A stretch of 64,000 nt of DNA from JAUILA01 sp964563925 (lineage in GTDB: Bacteria > Bacteroidota > Bacteroidia > Cytophagales > Cyclobacteriaceae), in NCBI GenBank assembly GCA_964563925.1, contig CAZLZD010000008.1:43719-107718 (forward strand), given 5' to 3'. The notes below the pieces were generated by a model, which saw only the letters and a program-made list of their open reading frames with translations, did not search any database and was not told the DNA's origin. Positions 24,893 through 33,886 of this stretch are shown in pieces; position 1 is the first letter of the stretch, and each line of letters opens with the position of its first letter. A program made the position numbers and the translations under genes.

Positions 24893-26082
24893 CTTTTTAC
24901 TTTTTTCATCCAGTTACCCCAATACAAACCAACTCTGGCCGTAAGAACACTCACGACGATCGCTATACCCAGGCCTTTGAGCATTTCTGCTATCGGTGGC
25001 TCCATCCAGGGGGCATAGGCATACCTGTATTCCCAGTCTGGATTTGCTCCGAAATACCAGGTTTCCTGTCCGAATACCCAGTTCCTTGCGTATTCCGTCA
25101 TCAGGAATTCTCCCACGTACCACTGAACCAGTAAATGAACCAGGATAAACAACGGAGCAATCACCAGCGCTTTCAGCCAGTCATTGGAAATCTTTGGTGA
25201 ATGGTTAAAGTAATCGATGATCATCGCAGGAATGAACAACAATAGCGGGAATTCCCAGGACTGGAAAGAATCGATGGGGTTGAGAATCGGACCCAGCTTC
25301 GGTTCGGCAGGAAATAACGGCAGCACCCAGTTCATCAGGATCTGAAAAACAAAATAAACCAGTGCTGCCTGTGTGGCACCCCAGCGGGTAACCGACGAAC
25401 GTGAGAAAGCGGACAGCAGCAAGGGATACATGATTGCTGAAACGATATAAAATATAGGACGGTGCATATCATGCCTGCCCTGGTATTCGGATAAGATCGT
25501 GCAAACCATCGTGAGAAAAAACCCTGTGGTCAGCGCATATATCCACTTCAGTACGGTCCCTCTGCTTGCTGAGAACTGACCTGAACCGGCATTTTGCATG
25601 GACAACACACTCACCATGGCCCCAAACTGAATGCCAACCATGCCAAGGAGTAATAGCGTATGAGGGGGTGATAAAATGGTAATATCAAGTCCGTACGTGT
25701 TATGCCACCAGTCATCAAACGGGGCAGATGTCAGCATGGCGATGGCCCCCCAAATACAGAACAGCGCGCCGAGTGTCCCATAGAAAATCCCCCAGAACCG
25801 GACACTGTGCTTTTTTTCCTGCACCGAACCGGCAATGGTGGTTTTCAGGACCTGGTAGCCGGAGAAAACGCCTGAAACTATAGCGCCTGCGTACATGGCA
25901 AGGTGCGGGGCAGAAAATAATCCATCCCTGCCGACACTCATATGCCAGCTGATATCCCAGATAAGACCAACAATTATGCTGAAGGAAGCGAAAACCGTCG
26001 CATAAACAAATGCCGGAATACCCAGGGATCCGGACTTTTGCGCTGACATAGGATAGGTAACTGAAGTATCCATATAAGGCAT
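24889..26082 (-). CDS. polytopic membrane protein with conserved His, partner of the His-rich protein
   Basis: I do not recognise this protein. From the ATG at 26080-26082 it has 397 residues and about ten hydrophobic helices; a second ATG at 26071-26073 is equally possible. An upstream in-frame ATG at 26154 would add a segment that looks non-coding and contains an inverted repeat. Conserved-looking motifs are WDISWH in the second helix region, SAPHLAMY, SPPHTLLLLG and GRHDMHRP, so several His lie in or near helices, as in haem- or copper-handling membrane proteins. The stop overlaps the downstream start, so the two proteins are made together. Confidence 0.65.
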   Translation of the reverse strand: MPYMDTSVTYPMSAQKSGSLGIPAFVYATVFASFSIIVGLIWDISWHMSVGRDGLFSAPHLAMYAGAIVSGVFSGYQVLKTTIAGSVQEKKHSVRFWGIFYGTLGALFCIWGAIAMLTSAPFDDWWHNTYGLDITILSPPHTLLLLGMVGIQFGAMVSVLSMQNAGSGQFSASRGTVLKWIYALTTGFFLTMVCTILSEYQGRHDMHRPIFYIVSAIMYPLLLSAFSRSSVTRWGATQAALVYFVFQILMNWVLPLFPAEPKLGPILNPIDSFQSWEFPLLLFIPAMIIDYFNHSPKISNDWLKALVIAPLFILVHLLVQWYVGEFLMTEYARNWVFGQETWYFGANPDWEYRYAYAPWMEPPIAEMLKGLGIAIVVSVLTARVGLYWGNWMKKVKR

Positions 26083-26128
26083 GTGATTTATTGGAAGAGT
26101 TGAAAATACAAAAAAAGTCTGAGACACC

Positions 26129-26149
26129 TGATTAACTAACGTTAAATCA
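26129..26149. promoter_or_regulatory. candidate operator upstream of the His-rich membrane pair
   Basis: TGATTAAC at 26129-26136, a TAAC spacer and GTTAAATCA at 26141-26149 form a near-perfect inverted repeat about 50 bases upstream of the likely minus-strand starts. A minus-strand TATTTTCA at 26108-26101 is a possible -7 box, so the repeat would cover the -33 region. Confidence 0.35.
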
Positions 26150-26225
26150 GTCATTATCAGCCTTGTTTATTTCAGTCTGCCAGGTACTTCCGTATTTTGG
26201 CATTGTCTTTGTACCTTACTTCGCA

Positions 26226-26253
26226 GTCCGGGTAATATGCTAATCGCCCGGAC
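26226..26253 (+). repeat. 7-bp hairpin upstream of a plus-strand terminator
   Basis: GTCCGGG at 26226-26232 and CCCGGAC at 26247-26253 form a perfect stem around a 14-base loop. With the terminator hairpin that begins 28 bases downstream, this gives a two-stem plus-strand RNA of about 90 bases lying between two minus-strand genes, a layout seen in small RNAs. No convincing promoter was found upstream. Confidence 0.4.
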
Positions 26254-26280
26254 GGGTTGTTGTTGTTTTGTATTGACCAG

Positions 26281-26315
26281 GGGACCGCCTTCTACGCAGG
26301 GCGGTCCCTTTTTTT
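26281..26315 (+). terminator. strong plus-strand rho-independent terminator
   Basis: GGGACCGCC at 26281-26289 and GGCGGTCCC at 26300-26308 form a perfect 9-bp GC-rich stem, followed by seven T residues at 26309-26315. The T-run is only on the plus strand, although both flanking genes are on the minus strand. It therefore terminates a plus-strand transcript, or also serves the downstream end of the minus-strand FtsX gene imperfectly. Confidence 0.8.
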
Positions 26316-28722
26316 ACTCCGACCTTAGGAGCAGCACCGGATTTTTTGTGTCAACCCGCCTCAGCATCCAGGCAGAAGTCATGAGCAGGACCAGCATCAC
26401 AAGCAGCACCGAGATAATAAAGTAAGCCGGTGAAATTTCGGTACGGTAGGCATATTGGTCCATCCAGAGCCTGACCAGGTACAATGTGACCGGAATTGCC
26501 ACGGCGACACCAGCCAGGAAAACCGCACATAATCTCCTGGTCAAAAGAAATGACAGGGATCGCATCCCTGCTCCCAATACCTTGCGAATGGCAAATTCCT
26601 TTTCACGGGTCCGGACCAAATAATAAAACAGGGCAAGAATACCACTGACCGAAAGGATTATCACGATAGTTGTGAGCCATTGCATAAGGGTGAGCTGATT
26701 ATTCTCGCGTGAATACTGGCGGGCAAACAAATCATCGACAAATTCAATCTGCAAAGGATAATCAGGAGCGAAAGCATTCCAGCTTGCTTTAATGGCTTCC
26801 TGAACCTGGCCGGTCTCCCCGGCTCCAACCCGTACCAGTAAATTCCGGGTCCATACGGGTTCCTGGATAATCACCAGCGGGTCAATGGTATTCCTGAGGC
26901 TTTCCTGGTGAAAGTCTCTGACAACCGCGATCACAGGTCCCTCCTTCAGTTTGATATCACCGATCTGCCAGGAAATCACCTTTCCTACAGCCTCTTCCGG
27001 CGTATCCAGTCCCAACATCTTCAGGGCGGTTTCATTGATCACATATTCCCTGCTTTGCGTGGTGAGATGAGTGAGCAGGTCAGAGGTATCCGGGTATTCA
27101 GGTTCGCCGGTAAAAAGTTTTCCGGCCAGTACTGAATACCCCATGGTTTGAAAAAATGCCTTATCCGCTACCTGTATATCCATAACGGGAAGTTGATCAT
27201 CGCTCCAGTTTGCTCCTTGCATTGTAACCGGGCCGGCATCGCGTATCTCCCGGGAAGGAACTTCCATAACCCGCGACAGGCTGATCACCCCGCTTTGCCC
27301 GGCTATGGCAGCCTGAAACCCCCCTGGATTTTTTCGAATGGATTCAGGAAGGTCCCGGATAGCCAGAACCTGATCCCCATGGGACGACTGGCTGCGTGCT
27401 GTCATAAATTCAAATTGTCCCTGGAGGATCAACACTGCGCTGACTGTAACCACGCACAACACCAGCTGAATCCCCACGAGAATGTTTCGCATGGATAACA
27501 TCGACCTGTCCCCCGTTGTCTCGGTACGATTGTTGAAGGTAAACGATTTACGAAGCACAAAGGCAGATGGGTAGGCTTTACATGCCACACCGATCAGTAA
27601 GCTCAAGACCAAAAATGCCAGTATATGAACAATTCCAGGCTCAGCTAATGGTGTTACATCCTGCACAGCCGTTCGGACCAATCCGAATAAAAGGGCCGCA
27701 ATAAGGGCTGAGACAATCACCATTACCACAGATTCTCCTATTAATCCCCAATACAGGCTGTTCCTTGCCTTTCCCATGATCAGACGGATACGGACGGCCT
27801 TTAGACGCTCAATGGATTCGGCAAGGAGCAAATTGATATAATTGGCCATTGTCAGTACCAGCACCACCAGGCCAACCAGCACAAATATCCAGATGTATTC
27901 CCACCGGTTGTTGGGCACGATTTCCCGGGCCAGCTGTGATTCCAGATGGATGGAGGAAAGGGATTGCAACGGAAACGAAATATCCTCCGGTGTTTCCTCG
28001 CCGCCGTACTGACGGATAAGTGAGGGCAGGGTCTTCTGTACCTCCTTCACATACCCGGGTGAATCCAGCAACAGGTAAATGTACGCCCAGCCGGTCCTGG
28101 CCTCTTCAGAAGGGAACGAGGTAAGCATATTCACCGGCAGGTGCGTGTTGGGTGGCAAGTCCTCCATTATTCCCGTGACCACGTAGCGTTCCTGCCCCGA
28201 CGCCCCTTGAAACCATATCTCCTCGCCCATCCCGTTGGGTGTTCCAAACAACGTCAGTGACATTGATTCTGTGATAACCGTCTGGTTTGGGTTGCTCAAT
28301 GCCGTTTCCGGGTTCCCAGCCACCAGTTGAAAATCAAATACGCTGAACACATCCGGATCGGTACTGAACGAATGCTCAACCCGGAAGGCATCTTCCCCTA
28401 CCCTGACATCCCTTGGGTGATAATCCTGAAAACGGATCAGCGCCTCAACACCGGGCAACTCGTCTTCGATCCGGTTAATATAATCCCGGTCGGCCCTGGC
28501 CCAGTGCATATCATACTGGTTGGCATGGTTGTGCATGGTTATCCGGAATATCCGGTCGGCCCGGGAATGCATATTCTCAAAACTCAGTTCATACTGAGTC
28601 ATCAGCGCTACATTAATAAGTACCAGCAGCCCAAGGCTAAGGCTGAACAGGTTAAGGAAAAAGTGAAACTTATTTTTTTTGTGGTGACGGACAAACGCCC
28701 GAAGGAAACTGATCATATACAT
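26314..28722 (-). CDS. FtsX-like ABC permease (two-module MacB-PCD type)
   Basis: The 802-residue protein has an N-terminal transmembrane helix, a long MacB-type periplasmic core domain, three helices (about 270-390), a second helix and periplasmic domain, and three C-terminal helices. The FtsX-like signature EFAIRKVLGAGM lies near residue 710. Such duplicated permeases are abundant in Bacteroidota and probably work with an ATPase encoded elsewhere; none is in the window. The role may be in transport of peptides or lipids or in mechanotransmission, and is unknown. A second similar gene lies at 29678-32050. Confidence 0.85.
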   Translation of the reverse strand: MYMISFLRAFVRHHKKNKFHFFLNLFSLSLGLLVLINVALMTQYELSFENMHSRADRIFRITMHNHANQYDMHWARADRDYINRIEDELPGVEALIRFQDYHPRDVRVGEDAFRVEHSFSTDPDVFSVFDFQLVAGNPETALSNPNQTVITESMSLTLFGTPNGMGEEIWFQGASGQERYVVTGIMEDLPPNTHLPVNMLTSFPSEEARTGWAYIYLLLDSPGYVKEVQKTLPSLIRQYGGEETPEDISFPLQSLSSIHLESQLAREIVPNNRWEYIWIFVLVGLVVLVLTMANYINLLLAESIERLKAVRIRLIMGKARNSLYWGLIGESVVMVIVSALIAALLFGLVRTAVQDVTPLAEPGIVHILAFLVLSLLIGVACKAYPSAFVLRKSFTFNNRTETTGDRSMLSMRNILVGIQLVLCVVTVSAVLILQGQFEFMTARSQSSHGDQVLAIRDLPESIRKNPGGFQAAIAGQSGVISLSRVMEVPSREIRDAGPVTMQGANWSDDQLPVMDIQVADKAFFQTMGYSVLAGKLFTGEPEYPDTSDLLTHLTTQSREYVINETALKMLGLDTPEEAVGKVISWQIGDIKLKEGPVIAVVRDFHQESLRNTIDPLVIIQEPVWTRNLLVRVGAGETGQVQEAIKASWNAFAPDYPLQIEFVDDLFARQYSRENNQLTLMQWLTTIVIILSVSGILALFYYLVRTREKEFAIRKVLGAGMRSLSFLLTRRLCAVFLAGVAVAIPVTLYLVRLWMDQYAYRTEISPAYFIISVLLVMLVLLMTSAWMLRRVDTKNPVLLLRSE

Positions 28723-28834
28723 TCAATTTTACTCCAAACCAGGTACAATCCTATAAGTATACGACCGATTCACTAATTGGATGTGGTTTTTAAAATGAAA
28801 ATAACGTAGTTTGATCCAATAAAACGTACCGACC

Positions 28835-29677
28835 ATGCGCCTACTACTTTGTTTAATTTCATTTTGCCTGATCACCATGACCTCCAATGCACAATCCGGC
28901 TCTTTCCCCGGTAAGTTTGTACATTCAGTCTATTTCTGGCTGAATGACCCCGAAAGCCAATCTGACCGTGAGCAGTTCCTGAAAAACCTGAATACTTTCC
29001 TGGAAAACAGCCAGTACCTTACCTCCTATCACGTGGCGCCTCCGGCCGGAACAGACCGGGAGGTGGTCGATAACTCCTACGACTACAACCTGGTAGTAAC
29101 CTTTGATACGAAAGAATTGCAGGATAAGTACCAGACAGAACCGGCCCACCTCAAATTCGTGGAGACTTCCAGCCACCTCTGGGACCGGGTGCAGATCTAC
29201 GATTCATTCCGTGAGGATGACGGGAGCAGCCCCTACCTTCGCGGCGATATCCAGATTGGGGTGGTGGTAAGCGACCTCGCGGCTTCAGAGGCCTTTTACA
29301 CAGACGTAATCGGTATGCAAAAGGTGAGTGAATTTTCCGTGGACTCCCAGGTCGCCAGACAGGCCGGACTTACCAACGGGACTCCGCTCCAGGTATCCGT
29401 CATGAAGCTCCGTAATGATCCCCACGCCTCAGCCTGGAAACTGATGGAATTTCCTAACAGTCCGGCTGCGAAAAAGACCGACTACATCGACCAGGGTTCG
29501 GGCATGCGTTATATCACGCTGTATGTTCATGACATGGAGAATATTATGCAGCGCCTGAAAGCTCATAAGATCAAATTGCTTGGCGAGACGCCCATTGAGA
29601 TTTCAGAAGGAACGACTTTCATCCTTGTGCAGGATCCGGACGGCAACTTTATTGAGTTGATCGGTCCGACTCCCTGA
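28835..29677 (+). CDS. secreted Dabb-VOC fusion protein
   Basis: The 280-residue protein has a signal peptide (1-20). A stress-responsive A/B-barrel (Dabb) domain follows (about 27-125, beginning FVHSVYFWL). The second part is a vicinal-oxygen-chelate (glyoxalase-like) domain (about 138-280) with the usual IGVVVSDLAASEAFY start and a DPDGNFIEL end whose Glu is a metal ligand in many members. Fusion of these two ferredoxin-like modules, with export, is uncommon as far as I know. An enzymatic role in breakdown of an aromatic or quinone-like compound is a guess. Its stop abuts the stop of the convergent FtsX gene. Confidence 0.8.
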   Translation: MRLLLCLISFCLITMTSNAQSGSFPGKFVHSVYFWLNDPESQSDREQFLKNLNTFLENSQYLTSYHVAPPAGTDREVVDNSYDYNLVVTFDTKELQDKYQTEPAHLKFVETSSHLWDRVQIYDSFREDDGSSPYLRGDIQIGVVVSDLAASEAFYTDVIGMQKVSEFSVDSQVARQAGLTNGTPLQVSVMKLRNDPHASAWKLMEFPNSPAAKKTDYIDQGSGMRYITLYVHDMENIMQRLKAHKIKLLGETPIEISEGTTFILVQDPDGNFIELIGPTP

Positions 29678-32050
29678 TCACTCCTCCCGAAGGGAAACGG
29701 TTGGATTTAATAAGGCCGCACGATGCACCTGCCGGGATACGATCAGCGTGGTGAAAATCATCAGGGCGAAACCTGCTATAAGAAAAACCCACCACGAGAT
29801 GCCGGTTCGTATATCAAACTGGGAGAGGAAATTGTCCAGCATCCAGTAAGTCAGCGGTACCGAGATCACAAAGGAAATTACTACCAGCCAGATGAATTCC
29901 CTGTTCATCATTCCGAGTAAATCACCCACGGACGCACCCAATACTTTCCGGATACCCATTTCACGGACCCGGCGGCGAGCCATGAACGTGGCCAGTCCGA
30001 ATAGTCCCAGGCCGGTAATGATGATTGCCAGGATGGCAAAAGCACCTGCGAGCCTCTGGGTCAGGTTGATCAGGCTGAATTTACTTTCAAACACCTCATC
30101 GAGGAATTCATATTCGAACGGATAATTATCGTTATACCCGGCGATCACTTCCTCGATCCGGCTGAGGGATTCATCGACCGGTAACGCGCCCGATAAACGA
30201 ATATTCAATTTCTCTGCCCATTCCGGATCAAACACCACAAACATGGGCTTTGTCTCCCGAAATACAGAACCGGTGAGCAAATTGTCGATCACCCCTACCA
30301 GGGTATAATTATCATCCCATACGCGCAGTTGTGTGCCCACAGGGTCTTTCAGTCCCATGACATCCAGGGCCTCCTTATTCACGAGGATGGCCATGGAATC
30401 GGAGAGAAAATCCCTGGAAAAGTCCCGGCCTTCCAGGACGTTAATATCCATCGTCTCCGTAAAGTCATAATCCGTGGCCAGGGTCGAGAACAGGATATTC
30501 TTTTCGGGAGGTTTACCCGGCCATTCAACAAAATTATTGCTGTTCACACTCGTCACCGCCGTATTGGTCTTGGTCACAGCCGAAACCACACCTGAGGCAA
30601 GCAGGTCCCGCTTCATCGCCTCATAATTGGCATGCATGGGTTCCGTATAATCCAGCATTATGAGATTTTGTACGTTATAGCCCAGCTCCCGGTCACGCAC
30701 CAGTTCAATTTGCTGGTAGATTACCACCGTGGAAACCAGCAAAAATAAGGACATGACAAATTGGGTTGTAACCAGGACCTTTCGGAGAATGCCTCGCTGA
30801 CGTCCTGGAAAAATGGCGCCTTTCAGTGTCCTGACCGGCTTAAATGAAGAAAGGTAAAAGGCAGGGTAGCTACCGGAAAGAACGCCCGCAACCAGAATGA
30901 CAACCACCGTTATGACCCAGAATTCCATTGAATTGTAATCGATGGAAAGTTTGTTGTTAAGCATGTCATTGTAATAGGGCAGGGCGAGCTCAACCAGCAG
31001 AATAGCAATCAGGTATGCAAGAGCGGCAAGCAGGATTGACTCTCCCAGAAATTGTGCGATCAGCTGACCTCGGGTCGACCCTACGCTCTTCCGCACCCCT
31101 ACTTCCCGGGCCCTTCGCTCAGCCCGGGCGGTGGCGAGATTCATAAAGTTAATGCAGGCAATGGCCAGGATCAGCAATGCCACCCCTCCAAACAAACGCA
31201 CATACACAATGAGTCCGCCCGACTGCACCCCGTTTACAAAGGAAGATTCCAGCCTCCATTCTTCCAGGGGCAATAAAAACAGTTCCCTCTCGGCATCCGT
31301 CTCTCCATTCCGCGAAAGCATATCACTGATGGAGGCTTCCACCTCCCCGCGGACAGAAGGATCTCGCAATGTGAGGTATACCTGGAAATAATAATTACTC
31401 CAGTTGTCAGTATTCTCCCTCACCCAGCTGCTAATCTGTTCGAATTTTTTCCAGGGAACCAGAAAATCAAACTGAAAGGAACTGTGACCCGGTAGGTCCT
31501 TAAGAATTCCCGTGACCGTAAGCTCCGTATCATTGTCCAGCTGTACCACCTTTCCAACGGCATCGGTATTTTCAAACAGTGCACGGGCGGTGGACTCCGT
31601 CAATACGATAGAAGACGGATCGTCAAGCAGGCCGGTCGACGGTTGGCCTGACACCGTTTCAAAGGGAAACATGGACAGAAACTCTTCACTCACGTAATGT
31701 CCCTGCTTATTAATCCGTTTTTCCCCGATACTGAGCAGGTGATCTTCCGCAAAATAATCAGACACGGCAATGGATTCAATGGCAGGATGTTCATCCTTCA
31801 GGGTGTGGTACAGTGGAAGTGGAACGGAACGCCAGGAAGTAAGCTCATCGGTATACTGTGCGTGCATCCAGACCTGGTAGGTGCGGTCGTATTCCGGGTG
31901 AAATTTATCGTACGACATTTCCCGGTGTACCCACAGAAGAATGAGTATACTGCATGCAATTCCGATAGACAGCCCTGCGATATTCACGACGGAATAAAGC
32001 GGGTGTTTACGCAGGTTTCTAAGAGTTGTGAGCAGAAAATTCCTCAGCAT
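29678..32050 (-). CDS. FtsX-like ABC permease (two-module MacB-PCD type)
   Basis: The 790-residue protein shares the architecture of the 26314-28722 product: N-terminal helix (about 18-40), MacB-like periplasmic domain, three helices (about 285-400), a second helix and periplasmic domain, and C-terminal helices. The signature VREMGIRKVLGASVGDLL lies near residue 700. No ATPase gene is near. Sequence divergence from the first copy suggests an old duplication. Convergent with the Dabb-VOC gene, with abutting stops. Confidence 0.86.
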   Translation of the reverse strand: MLRNFLLTTLRNLRKHPLYSVVNIAGLSIGIACSILILLWVHREMSYDKFHPEYDRTYQVWMHAQYTDELTSWRSVPLPLYHTLKDEHPAIESIAVSDYFAEDHLLSIGEKRINKQGHYVSEEFLSMFPFETVSGQPSTGLLDDPSSIVLTESTARALFENTDAVGKVVQLDNDTELTVTGILKDLPGHSSFQFDFLVPWKKFEQISSWVRENTDNWSNYYFQVYLTLRDPSVRGEVEASISDMLSRNGETDAERELFLLPLEEWRLESSFVNGVQSGGLIVYVRLFGGVALLILAIACINFMNLATARAERRAREVGVRKSVGSTRGQLIAQFLGESILLAALAYLIAILLVELALPYYNDMLNNKLSIDYNSMEFWVITVVVILVAGVLSGSYPAFYLSSFKPVRTLKGAIFPGRQRGILRKVLVTTQFVMSLFLLVSTVVIYQQIELVRDRELGYNVQNLIMLDYTEPMHANYEAMKRDLLASGVVSAVTKTNTAVTSVNSNNFVEWPGKPPEKNILFSTLATDYDFTETMDINVLEGRDFSRDFLSDSMAILVNKEALDVMGLKDPVGTQLRVWDDNYTLVGVIDNLLTGSVFRETKPMFVVFDPEWAEKLNIRLSGALPVDESLSRIEEVIAGYNDNYPFEYEFLDEVFESKFSLINLTQRLAGAFAILAIIITGLGLFGLATFMARRRVREMGIRKVLGASVGDLLGMMNREFIWLVVISFVISVPLTYWMLDNFLSQFDIRTGISWWVFLIAGFALMIFTTLIVSRQVHRAALLNPTVSLREE

Positions 32051-32211
32051 GCCGGGCGCTACATTTCCTTATAATTAATTTTTTAAATTAGGGAATCCGG
32101 CTGAAAATTAATAGCATCGAAGAATGCTTTTTAGGGACTCAATTCATTCCCGGGAAACCGGATTTGAAGAAACCTCTTGATAAACAGTACGATAAATTAC
32201 CCTTCCATTAA

Positions 32212-32574
32212 ATGACTTTAAGTACCCTTCCCCCATTCACGGATAGTGCAATGTCCGTTTTCATGTACCTCTCGACGGCATATATCCTGGTTTGCGCAAT
32301 AACCGCTTTGTATTTCCGCATTAAATTATCCGCGGCACCGGGTTGGGCAGTCCGCCCGGTAGTCTGGCTTGGAGCGGCCAACGCTGCTCTGGGGCTTTTT
32401 GGGTTCTTTTTAAATTATACCCAGGCCATGCAAGCTATACAAGCGGCCGGGGACATCAGCCCATCCATCCTGGCCGGAGCCTATGTACTCAGCGGATCTT
32501 ATCCGGTACTTGGGTTTCTTTCCCTGAGTATTGCCTTTCTGTTTCAGTTTTTCAGTGTACAGGTTAAAGGTTGA
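32212..32574 (+). CDS. small membrane protein of unknown function
   Basis: The 120-residue protein has about four hydrophobic helices (around 14-35, 45-65, 82-100 and 100-117). I recognise no family. Its end overlaps the 3' end of the minus-strand PhzF gene by 11 bases, in a convergent arrangement. Confidence 0.6.
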   Translation: MTLSTLPPFTDSAMSVFMYLSTAYILVCAITALYFRIKLSAAPGWAVRPVVWLGAANAALGLFGFFLNYTQAMQAIQAAGDISPSILAGAYVLSGSYPVLGFLSLSIAFLFQFFSVQVKG

Positions 32575-33340
32575 CCTCTCCCTGCACAATCAGGGTATAA
32601 TGGCCGCCAAGGCTGACCTTTCCTTCACTTAGCCCGCATTGAAAACGGCCTCCGCGAGGACTCCGCTGTATTGCGGTCAGCGATTTTTTGCCCAGCCTTT
32701 CCGACCAGAATGGGGTGAGAGCAGCGTGGGATGAGCCGGTGGCATGATCTTCCAGCTGACGCACGTGCGGGACCAGCGTGCGGCTTACAAAATCACTTTG
32801 TCTGCCTGGAGCAGTTACGGCATAACCAAACACCGAAATTCTTTTCATCGCTTCAAAATCCGGCCGCATCTGAACAAGGGTCTGTTCTGAATCCAGCAGC
32901 ACTATATCCTTGTTGGTGGTCCGGAAATACCCTTCAATCCCCACCCCAAGAGCCGCTGAAAGACCTACCGGGGGTTCTGTTTGGGCGGTTACCGCAATAG
33001 GGTCCAGTTCCATGGTGGCAAAATCATCTCCCTGTGCCGCGCCGCCGATCCGGGCGTTCCCGGCCTGCAGCGTAATCCGTCGTCCCAGGCATGCCACCGC
33101 TGCCAGTGATCCGTGCCCGCAGAGACCGATCTCCTGATCCGGGGCAAACCAACGAACATGAAAGGAATTTGCCTCCTCACCGGGCCATAAAAAGGTAGTG
33201 GCCGGCTGATTCAGATCAGCCGCCACCCTTTGCATGACGGATTCAGGTACTGGCCCGGAGGCTTCGATCACGGCGGCAATATTCCCGCGTAACCCATTCT
33301 CCGGGTCGTCAAATACCGCAAAACACTTAAACGGGGTCAT
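32564..33340 (-). CDS. PhzF-family isomerase-like protein lacking the catalytic Glu
   Basis: The 258-residue protein has the two-lobed PhzF/diaminopimelate-epimerase fold with CGHGS at 74-78 and the second-lobe ATGSSHAALTPFW segment. The PhzF catalytic Glu normally lies in an NLSET-TF context; here the segment reads N44-Q-P-A47-T-T-F, so Ala replaces the Glu. It may be a non-catalytic or mechanistically different member. Substrate unknown; phenazine genes are absent. It lies 1 base after the OsmC gene, so the two are probably co-transcribed. Confidence 0.82.
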   Translation of the reverse strand: MTPFKCFAVFDDPENGLRGNIAAVIEASGPVPESVMQRVAADLNQPATTFLWPGEEANSFHVRWFAPDQEIGLCGHGSLAAVACLGRRITLQAGNARIGGAAQGDDFATMELDPIAVTAQTEPPVGLSAALGVGIEGYFRTTNKDIVLLDSEQTLVQMRPDFEAMKRISVFGYAVTAPGRQSDFVSRTLVPHVRQLEDHATGSSHAALTPFWSERLGKKSLTAIQRSPRGGRFQCGLSEGKVSLGGHYTLIVQGEVNL

Positions 33341-33341
33341 T

Positions 33342-33755
33342 TTATTGATTCAGGGAGGCTGTAACTTCAATCTCCGTATCCAGCAGCCTGGAAATGGGAC
33401 AATTTTCCTCGGCATGCTTCACCAGGCGGTCAAATTCCTCCTGTCCGATCCCCTCAATGGTCGCTTTAAGCGTGATGTGAGACTTCTTTACGGTACCGTC
33501 CTCAAAGGTGATCTCGCACTTGGCATCCAGCTCCTGCGGGTCATATCCTGCTTCCTGCAGATTGAAGCTCAGTTTCATGGCAAAACAGCCGGAATGGGCC
33601 GCTGCAACCAGTTCCTCGGGGTTGGTCCCCTTCCCGTTCTCAAAGCGTGAACTGAAAGAATATTGTGTATTTTCAAGTACTGTGGATTGGGTGGTAAGAT
33701 GACCTTTGCCGTCCTTTCCGGTGCCGTTCCATACGGCGCGTGCATTTCTTTTCAT
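33342..33755 (-). CDS. OsmC-family peroxiredoxin
   Basis: The 137-residue protein is a typical OsmC/Ohr-fold protein with the two conserved cysteines at C57 (AAHSGCFAM) and C119 (ENCPIS). The family reduces organic and hydrogen peroxides with thiol cofactors as a dimer in the cytoplasm. The arrangement (SGCFAMKLSF) is closer to OsmC/YhfA than to Ohr. First gene of a two-gene unit with PhzF-like. Confidence 0.9.
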   Translation of the reverse strand: MKRNARAVWNGTGKDGKGHLTTQSTVLENTQYSFSSRFENGKGTNPEELVAAAHSGCFAMKLSFNLQEAGYDPQELDAKCEITFEDGTVKKSHITLKATIEGIGQEEFDRLVKHAEENCPISRLLDTEIEVTASLNQ

Positions 33756-33886
33756 AGTTGATGTTTATTTTCTAAATATAGCAATCCGCAGGCGAAATGG
33801 TTTAAAACGATTTTCGAAAAAAATCAGCAGGGGGATTAAACCATTGCGTAACTTCCGTATCTAACGGGCAAACAAACCCTGAAAAA

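Noticed and set aside
26083..26154. N-terminal extension of the membrane protein to the ATG at 26154
   Set aside because: The added segment has no conserved character, contains an inverted repeat and promoter-like sequence, and better starts exist at 26082 and 26073.
33838..33865. ECF-type promoter upstream of the lipoprotein gene (AACC ... GTATCTAAC)
   Set aside because: Spacing of about 14 bases and weak boxes do not allow a reliable call without known target promoters.
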